NCBI GenBank assembly: GCA_937949745.1
Contig: CALECM010000095.1
Location: 1-54,952, forward strand
Source of the DNA: an uncultured Bacteroidales bacterium
GTDB lineage: Bacteria > Bacteroidota > Bacteroidia > Bacteroidales > WCHB1-69
Reading direction: 5' to 3'
Length of the DNA stretch: 54,952 nucleotides
Below the pieces are notes generated by a model, which saw only the letters and a list, made by a program, of their open reading frames with translations, did no database searches and was not told the origin of the DNA. The translations under genes were made by a program, and so were the position numbers. The stretch's first letter is position 1, and each line of letters starts with the position of its first letter. Shown piece after piece: positions 49,800 to 54,952 of this stretch.

Positions 49800-50168
49800 G
49801 GAATCTGTTTTTTTGTTTTTATCAGGATTGCAAACTCTTGAGTTTTGAATTGCGAGATAAAGGTCTACATTTATTCGGATGCTTTGGAAGTCAAATGGAC
49901 TGTTGGGAAAAGCCGGTGAAGGTCCAAGAAAATAATTGTATTCTATTTCAACCTGAATGATAAAGAAAAAACAAGGCCGAACAAAGATGCTATAACCTCG
50001 ATTACGATCCTTAACAATCTGTGATTCATTTCTTTTACCGGAATATTATTATCCAAAATATTCGGATGACCTTTATCACTAAAAAAACTAAATCGTGATG
50101 TATGGCTGAACCAGTATGTAATATTGATTGTTAAAAAAATTATAATATAAACTTTAAAATATCAAAAT
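49800..50168. other. intergenic region between rarD and the sugar dehydrogenase gene
   Basis: I see no gene, RNA or promoter match in these 369 bases. The last 70 bases before the dehydrogenase ATG are very AT-rich. The middle part is less AT-rich and has short open stretches ended by stops, as expected of a decayed coding region, but no family can be recognised. Confidence 0.5.
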
Positions 50169-51401
50169 ATGAAATACTTAAAAATTATATTAACGGGATT
50201 ATTATCTTTTCTTTTTGTATCTGCATTTGCATTTTGCAATAACAAAACACCCATGAAACGGCAGGATCCAAACAGGCCACCTGTGGAAAATAAAAAGCCG
50301 AATACGGACTATAAACCGGCATTCGAAGGGCAAACAAGAATCGCGGGTGTGAAAACCACTACTCCTTATGAAGTCACGGTTATTACGGACAAACTTTCTA
50401 AGCCATGGGCGGTAAGCACTCTTCCTGACGGCAGGTTGGTGATAACCGAAAAAGAAGGAACATTACGCATTGTCACCACTAACGGTCAGCTTAGCGATCC
50501 CATTACAGGATTTCCCGAAGTAGACGACCGGCAGCAGGGAGGATTGTTGGATGTAGCTCCCGCACCGGATTTTGAGACAAGCCGTATGCTCTATTTTACT
50601 TTTGCGGAAAAAATGCCTGAGGGTTCACTCACGGCGGTGGGAAAAGGAAGACTCTCTGCCAATGAGAAACAAATCGAAAATTTTCATATTATTTACAGGG
50701 CTATACCATATTACGACAATAGTATGCACTTTGGAAGCCGTATTCTTTTCGATAATAATGGAAATATTTTCGTATCTACCGGAGAACGTTCCGATATGGA
50801 AACCAGACATAAAGCCGAACTGCTTGATAACGGATATGGTAAAGTATTTCACATTACACCTGACGGAGAACCGGTAGCCTCAAACCCTTTTATCAATAAC
50901 CGGAATGCACTTCCCGAAATTTATTCTTACGGACATAGAAATCCGCAGGGATTGGCTATTCATCCCGTTAGCCGGGAACTTTGGATGTCGGAAATGGGAC
51001 CTCGCGGAGGCGATGAACTTAATTTAATAAAACCCGGCCGGAATTACGGCTGGCCTACTATAACTTACGGAATCGAATATAACGGAAAAACAATAGGGGA
51101 TGGGATTACACAAAAACAAGGACTCGAGCAACCCGTATATTACTGGGATCCGGTCCTCTCGCCGAGCGGTATGACCTTCTATACTTCCAATGTTATTCCC
51201 GAATGGCAAAATAACTTGTTTATAGGAGGACTGAGCAGTAAGCATATCGCCCGTATTGTATTGAGGGATAATAAAGTAATCGGGGAGGAAAGATTGCTGG
51301 AAAATGAAAATCAGCGTTTTCGTGATATAGCCGAAGGGAATGACGGAGCACTATACGCTGTAACCGACGAAGGAAGATTATACAGGATAGCTAAAAAATA
51401 A
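50169..51401 (+). CDS. PQQ-dependent sugar dehydrogenase family protein (YliI-like), exported
   Basis: This 410-residue periplasmic six-bladed beta-propeller resembles soluble aldose sugar dehydrogenases, which oxidise sugars using pyrroloquinoline quinone. A signal peptide covers about 1-24 (cleavage near SAFA). Family blocks are SKPWAVSTLPDGRLVITEKEG, QGGLLDVAPAPDF, NSMHFGSRILFDNNGNIFVS (His of the active site), YGHRNPQGLAIHP (Arg/Asn cofactor and substrate contacts), SEMGPRGGDELNLIKPGRNY and YYWDPVLSPSGMTFYT. PQQ biosynthesis genes are not seen, so the cofactor may come from outside or the activity may differ. A 369-base non-coding stretch precedes it. Confidence 0.9.
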   Translation: MKYLKIILTGLLSFLFVSAFAFCNNKTPMKRQDPNRPPVENKKPNTDYKPAFEGQTRIAGVKTTTPYEVTVITDKLSKPWAVSTLPDGRLVITEKEGTLRIVTTNGQLSDPITGFPEVDDRQQGGLLDVAPAPDFETSRMLYFTFAEKMPEGSLTAVGKGRLSANEKQIENFHIIYRAIPYYDNSMHFGSRILFDNNGNIFVSTGERSDMETRHKAELLDNGYGKVFHITPDGEPVASNPFINNRNALPEIYSYGHRNPQGLAIHPVSRELWMSEMGPRGGDELNLIKPGRNYGWPTITYGIEYNGKTIGDGITQKQGLEQPVYYWDPVLSPSGMTFYTSNVIPEWQNNLFIGGLSSKHIARIVLRDNKVIGEERLLENENQRFRDIAEGNDGALYAVTDEGRLYRIAKK

Positions 51402-51524
51402 ATTTACCGCTAATTATCCATCTTTGTATGATTGATACAGGATGGAGAATTCAGGATTAAATATCCTCATTAAATGACCCGGGATCATTCCGGATAATTA
51501 TAACTGTTTCTTAGCGGTTGATAA

Positions 51525-51941
51525 TTACTGGCAAACTTCATCGAATTTGGCCAGTAATTTTTTATTGAAGTCCAGCGGTATTAACCGGTCTTCAATCACA
51601 TCATATTCGTAAAGTTGTTTTTCGGAAGGATTGAAAATGAACGTAGCGATCTCCACGGTCCTGTCGGGATAATTTTCATGTAAAAGTAATTCGTAATTTC
51701 CCGTACTGTTATCGTCAGGATTTATAACGGTAATGCCAAAGGAAGTACCGCCGTTTTTGATGATCGTAGCCTCCAGTCCGTTGGTTTTCTCTAAATAAAG
51801 GGGAGAAGTGGTTAAGATCTCCATGACCACTGCCGTACAAGGGTTTCCACTGGATTCATTCTGATTTTTCTTGGATTTATTCTGACATGAGCCAAATAAA
51901 ATAATCGTCAGGATAAATAAAGCGCAACAGGATTTTTTCAT
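51525..51941 (-). CDS. small lipoprotein of unknown function
   Basis: I do not recognise a family. The 138-residue product has a clear lipoprotein signal: MKKSCCALFILTIILFGSC, with lipobox FGSC at Cys19, then a Lys/Asn/Ser-rich linker. The mature part (about 35-138) is a mix of beta segments, e.g. GLEATIIKNGGTSFGITVIN and EIATFIFNPSEKQLYEYDV, ending with a Cys (DEVCQ). A second Cys (NPCTAV, about residue 34) could pair with it. A longer ATG at 51983 overlaps the thioesterase stop (ATGA), which suggests coupling, but the signal peptide favours the start at 51941. It is probably co-transcribed with the thioesterase gene. Confidence 0.75.
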   Translation of the reverse strand: MKKSCCALFILTIILFGSCQNKSKKNQNESSGNPCTAVVMEILTTSPLYLEKTNGLEATIIKNGGTSFGITVINPDDNSTGNYELLLHENYPDRTVEIATFIFNPSEKQLYEYDVIEDRLIPLDFNKKLLAKFDEVCQ

Positions 51942-51979
51942 AATAATTTTTTTTAATGATTGATCGGTTATATTCTGGT

Positions 51980-52687
51980 TCATGATGTAAATTCCACTAC
52001 GGAGAAAGGTTTTCCATGCTGGTCGTTCAAAGATACTACATGTCTTTTATGATCAGTATATATTTCAGGATAAATAATATTACCATAACCGGCCGGGATC
52101 TTGTATTCCACCCTCATCCTTTTAGTTTTGAAATCCATAGGAAGATATTCATAGGCCATCATCACATATTTGGAGTTATTAACGTGGTTAAAATTATCCA
52201 GATGAGATTTCAGTACATGGATGCCGAGAAGTTTTTGTGGGATATTATCCGGAATTTCAATTTTTCTGGACAGGTATTCCATATCAAATTTTTCCTCTAT
52301 CAGGATCTCATTTACAATCCGGTCAGGTATTTGTGTGGGATTTCCGCTTTCCAGATCCACAAAGGCGCCCATGGCAAATGATACGACCCTCGGATTTCGT
52401 TTCTCATCATAGATTACGGTATTACGGCTCCCGAAAACCCGGTTAAGTTTCCATACCCAGGTTTTTACGGTAAGTTTTTCCCCGAGTAACGGCATATCTA
52501 TAATGTCCATTTGCCTGGATACGACAAACATGGCCATATTTCTCCTCTCAAATTCTTCCACTATGCTTTTAACGGAATAAATCTGAAAATAGGAACAATC
52601 CTGCATAAAGTCAACCGCTGAGGTAAGATTGAGTTTACTTTCAGTGTCCACGTGGCTGGATGAAACCAATTTTTCTATTGCATACAT
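51980..52687 (-). CDS. acyl-[acyl-carrier-protein] thioesterase
   Basis: This 235-residue double hot-dog enzyme releases fatty acids from acyl-ACP. The N-terminal hot-dog has KLNLTSAVDFMQDCSYFQIY, then VKTWVWKLNRVFGSRNTVIY. The C-terminal part holds the catalytic stretch HLDNFNHVNNSKYVMMAYEY, with the Asn-His pair as in plant FatA/FatB. The longest frame starts at 52747, but two -7 elements (52713-52730) lie inside that extension; the ATG at 52687 gives a normal N-terminus. The product could supply free fatty acids or 3-hydroxy fatty acids; no biosynthetic partners are adjacent. The small lipoprotein gene follows. Confidence 0.9.
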   Translation of the reverse strand: MYAIEKLVSSSHVDTESKLNLTSAVDFMQDCSYFQIYSVKSIVEEFERRNMAMFVVSRQMDIIDMPLLGEKLTVKTWVWKLNRVFGSRNTVIYDEKRNPRVVSFAMGAFVDLESGNPTQIPDRIVNEILIEEKFDMEYLSRKIEIPDNIPQKLLGIHVLKSHLDNFNHVNNSKYVMMAYEYLPMDFKTKRMRVEYKIPAGYGNIIYPEIYTDHKRHVVSLNDQHGKPFSVVEFTS

Positions 52688-52712
52688 AACATCAATCTTA
52701 AAGATCGAGATG

Positions 52713-52730
52713 CAAATGTATGCAAATTTA
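52713..52730 (-). promoter_or_regulatory. tandem -7 promoter elements of the thioesterase gene
   Basis: On the minus strand TAAATTTGCA (52723-52730) is followed two bases later by TACATTTGCA (52713-52720). Both match TAnnTTTG and lie 25-43 bases before the ATG at 52687. Confidence 0.68.
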
Positions 52731-52897
52731 CTTAACCGTCTCATCACCCGGTCTTACCTATAATATCAAGGTTAAAAAAGGTGTTTTTTGAAAATTATTA
52801 TGGAAATATAAAATAATTATTTATTATATAAAATTTCCGAATATTAAGAATCAGAAATGTAATGTTTATGAATTAGAAATCCGGTTTCATACATTTT

Positions 52898-54421
52898 CTA
52901 AATTCTCTTCCGGAGGCGGGCTACCGGGAACCCTGACTGTTCACGGTATTTGGCCACTGTACGGCGGGCGATATGAAATCCTTTTTCCTGAAGCGCGGCA
53001 CACAACTGATCATCGGTAAGCGGAGCGTTTTTATCTTCCTTTTCAATCAGGTCTCCGATAATGGTTTTCACTTTTCTGGATGAAATATCCTCACTACCTA
53101 TTGATTCCGAAAAAAGATGCTTTAAAGGAATGATTCCGAAAGGAGTCTGGACATATTTACTATTTGAGACCCTTGAAATCGTGGATATATCCAACCCTAC
53201 TTCTTCCGCAATATCTTTCAGGATCATAGGTTTGAGGTCCATATCATTTCCCGAAAGAAAGTAGGCATGTTGCTTTTGCATAATCGCCCACATGGTATTA
53301 TATAAGGTCATCTCTCTTTGGGAAAGCGTATTGATAAAGTTCTGGGCATTTTCAACATTATCTTTGATGAATCGTTCCGCTTCCGCTCTTTTTTTGATGT
53401 TACGTTCCGTATTCAGATACGCATACTGATTCTTAAAATCACTGTTTATTTGTAAACGCGGAATATACTGGGTATTAAGATGCAATTGCAGCCGGTCTCC
53501 GTCAGCCGTAATAGTAAAATCGGGATTTATGTAAGAGAGCGCGTGTTCGTCACGGGATAAAGTAAACGCTGGACTCGGATCCAGTTTCTGTATTTCATGA
53601 AGCGCTTCTTTTAACTGGGATTCATTGATATGAAGCTGGTTCATAATCTTCTCATAATGTTTCTTGGAAAATTCTTCAAAACACTTGTCAATAATGGTCG
53701 CGGCAAGTATGGTCGCAGGAATTTGCTCGCATTTTTTTAATTGAAGGGAAAGGCATTCTTTAAGACTTCTTGCGCCTACGCCGGGAGGATCAAGTTGTTG
53801 GATACAGGAAGTAATGATGCGTTCTACTTCTTCCGGAGTCGTATAGATATTATAAGTCAGAAGAAGATCACTGGCGAACGTTTTGTTATCCTGGGTAAGG
53901 TAACCTGATTCGTCCAGGTTCCCTATCAGGTATTCCGCGATGGTCTTTTCCCTTTCCGATATATTTTGCATGGACAATTGGAAAAGAAGATCTTCCTGTA
54001 AAGAGAAATCATTCACCACGATGGTTTCTCTGGTATTTCCGTCCTGGGAACGGTTATTCATTGTCCCGTAATCGTAATTATATTGGTGCTCTTCCCGGTA
54101 CTGATTATCGTCTTCATAATTTTCAGTTCCAAAAAAATCTTCATAATCATCATCTGGAATAACAGATTCGGAAGTAAGTTCCTTCACCTCATCATCATGG
54201 CTTGTTCCGGAACTTTCCTGTTCAAAATCATTTTCATGTTTTTCCGTATAGGAAACATCCGGTTCTATTTCTAGGGCGGGATTTTCTTCCAATGCTTTCC
54301 TGACCTCATCTTCTAAACGGTTGGTCGGCATCTCAAGTAATTTCATGAACTGGATCGTCTGAAGAGAGGTAGTCTGCTTTAATGCCTGCTTCTGCCTTAA
54401 AGATTGTCTTTGCGGAGCCAT
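52898..54421 (-). CDS. rpoN: RNA polymerase sigma-54 factor
   Basis: This 507-residue sigma factor directs RNA polymerase to -24/-12 promoters and needs enhancer-binding ATPases. Region I at the N-terminus is Gln/Leu-rich: SLRQKQALKQTTSLQTIQFM, with the following LEEN motif (KALEENPALE). Region II is acidic (about 60-125). Region III includes the core-binding and DNA-binding parts, with IAEEVGLDISTISRVSNSKY (helix-turn-helix) and the RpoN box ARRTVAKYREQSGFP near the C-terminus. Its own promoter is 17 bases upstream. No sigma-54 activator gene is in the window. Confidence 0.97.
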   Translation of the reverse strand: MAPQRQSLRQKQALKQTTSLQTIQFMKLLEMPTNRLEDEVRKALEENPALEIEPDVSYTEKHENDFEQESSGTSHDDEVKELTSESVIPDDDYEDFFGTENYEDDNQYREEHQYNYDYGTMNNRSQDGNTRETIVVNDFSLQEDLLFQLSMQNISEREKTIAEYLIGNLDESGYLTQDNKTFASDLLLTYNIYTTPEEVERIITSCIQQLDPPGVGARSLKECLSLQLKKCEQIPATILAATIIDKCFEEFSKKHYEKIMNQLHINESQLKEALHEIQKLDPSPAFTLSRDEHALSYINPDFTITADGDRLQLHLNTQYIPRLQINSDFKNQYAYLNTERNIKKRAEAERFIKDNVENAQNFINTLSQREMTLYNTMWAIMQKQHAYFLSGNDMDLKPMILKDIAEEVGLDISTISRVSNSKYVQTPFGIIPLKHLFSESIGSEDISSRKVKTIIGDLIEKEDKNAPLTDDQLCAALQEKGFHIARRTVAKYREQSGFPVARLRKRI

Positions 54422-54437
54422 GTGTAGTTTTTTATTG

Positions 54438-54445
54438 CAAATGTA
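54438..54445 (-). promoter_or_regulatory. -7 promoter element (TACATTTG) of rpoN
   Basis: On the minus strand TACATTTGCA matches the consensus and lies 16 bases before the ATG at 54421. Confidence 0.7.
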
Positions 54446-54598
54446 CTTTTTTTATTCAAATTTTAAGTCCGGTTTTCAGCGTATTCCGGAATCTTTATTG
54501 TAAACTTATCGACAAATCAAATAATTTATTTTTCAAGTGATGATTACCTTAAAAAGCAATGTTTAATTGTCATTTTTCTTAGCCTTCCTCACCGATGA

Positions 54599-54666
54599 TT
54601 GTCATCCTGATCGAAGCGAAGGATCCGTTTCCTGGTGGTTATTGATCTACTTTCTTTACCTGCATA
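54599..54666. repeat. 68-base direct repeat, copy 1
   Basis: The stretch begins TTGTCATCCTGATCGAAGCG and ends TTTACCTGCATA. Copy 2 lies at 54885-54952 and differs only at one base (T here, G there, the 13th base). The GTCATCCTGAGCGAAGCGAAGGATC core is the kind of interspersed motif found many times in bacterial genomes; that statement is from memory and not checked. The right part of this copy is the left arm of an inverted repeat. Confidence 0.85.
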
Positions 54667-54676
54667 AAGAAAGTAG
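54647..54676. repeat. perfect 12-bp inverted repeat
   Basis: CTACTTTCTTTA (54647-54658), loop CCTGCA, TAAAGAAAGTAG (54665-54676). The AAAGAAAGT motif occurs again at 54680-54688, which allows a second pairing. In the second direct-repeat copy the window ends two bases into the right arm. Confidence 0.85.
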
Positions 54677-54725
54677 CAAAGAAAGTGCATGGACCGCTCA
54701 ATTTTGCTGCTAAAAATCTAAGAAC

Positions 54726-54790
54726 CTTTGGCTAAACTGTAACAACTCCTCCCTACGGTCGTCAGACAGTTACAGTTCTTAACACCAAAG
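54726..54790. repeat. nested inverted repeats between the direct repeats
   Basis: Outer arms are CTTTGG (54726-54731) and CCAAAG (54785-54790); inner arms are AACTGTAAC (54735-54743) and GTTACAGTT (54769-54777), with a 25-base centre. On transcription this would fold into one long interrupted hairpin. No reading frame of note spans it. Confidence 0.75.
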
Positions 54791-54884
54791 AGCCCTGATT
54801 TTTAACGCATTAAAATTTAAAGCGGCTCCTTTACCCGTTGGCTGAGACTTTCAAAGTCAAACGTGAATATAAAATCTCCTATAG

Positions 54885-54952
54885 TTGTCATCCTGAGCGA
54901 AGCGAAGGATCCGTTTCCTGGTGGTTATTGATCTACTTTCTTTACCTGCATA
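54885..54952. repeat. 68-base direct repeat, copy 2 (runs into window end)
   Basis: It matches copy 1 at 67 of 68 positions. The sequence stops exactly where copy 1 enters its right inverted arm, so the repeat probably continues past the window. A short palindrome GACTTT-C-AAAGTC (54846-54858) lies 26 bases before it. Confidence 0.85.

Noticed and set aside
54599..54952. CRISPR array
   Set aside because: Only two copies, 68 bases long and 286 bases apart, no short regular spacers and no cas genes.
1..54952. tRNA or rRNA genes, integrase or prophage borders
   Set aside because: All intergenic spaces were read; none shows a tRNA-like cloverleaf with a GTTCGA arm, and no gene of these classes is present.

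Overview
This window looks like chromosomal DNA of a Bacteroidota bacterium, most likely class Bacteroidia. The evidence is a serine protease with a type IX secretion (T9SS) sorting tail, GldB and GldD homologues, an S46 dipeptidyl-peptidase, a Bacteroidota-type membrane pyrophosphatase, the gene order rsfS-ftsH-LUD-cdsA, and about twenty promoters with the Bacteroidota -7 element TAnnTTTG. Genus cannot be fixed from the sequence. I see no rRNA, tRNA, CRISPR array, transposase, integrase or phage gene. Most of the window is a dense core genome.

Layout. 1-1053 is the 3' part of an ABC-F ATPase cut by the window edge. 1058-6256 (minus) is a cell-envelope block: polyprenyl synthetase, PBP2, RodA, then a GDP-mannose pyrophosphorylase. 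6327-9657 holds a methyltransferase (minus), then xseB, an O-methyltransferase, trmD and an unusual cytoplasmic tyrosine-rich repeat protein (plus). 9654-13561 (minus) is rsfS-ftsH-LUD-cdsA. 13674-21203 carries the T9SS protease and a WbqC-family protein (plus), then a two-domain glycosidase/serine hydrolase and an S46 peptidase (minus). 21361-31042 (plus) runs mreB, a glycosyltransferase, a membrane TPR protein, ribH, fmt, HU, trmH, rpmH, a parvulin isomerase, a MoxR ATPase and an orphan histidine kinase.

31044-35159 (minus) is envC, an acyltransferase pair resembling the glycine-lipid enzymes GlsA/GlsB, engB and a META-domain lipoprotein. 35362-43313 (plus) is yceD-rpmF, rdgB, tonB, nfo, hppA, gldD, gldB and ssb. 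43419-47716 (minus) is sbcDC. 48010-54421 is looser: an NTF2-like protein, a possible 46-residue protein, RarD, a PQQ-type sugar dehydrogenase, a lipoprotein, an acyl-ACP thioesterase and RpoN.

The last 530 bases are non-coding and hold a structured repeat: a 68-base sequence occurs twice 286 bases apart with one mismatch, with long inverted repeats inside. It is the clearest unexplained structure here. I found no complete new defence, secretion or biosynthetic system. The better leads are that repeat, the trmD-linked repeat protein, the palindromes upstream of tonB, the putative glycine-lipid pair, and the unusual gliding-gene arrangement. Start codons were revised where a promoter, an upstream gene or a signal peptide contradicted the longest open frame (manC, rsfS, mreB, glsB, envC, gldD, ssb, the histidine kinase, the thioesterase, the lipoprotein and the trmD-linked protein).
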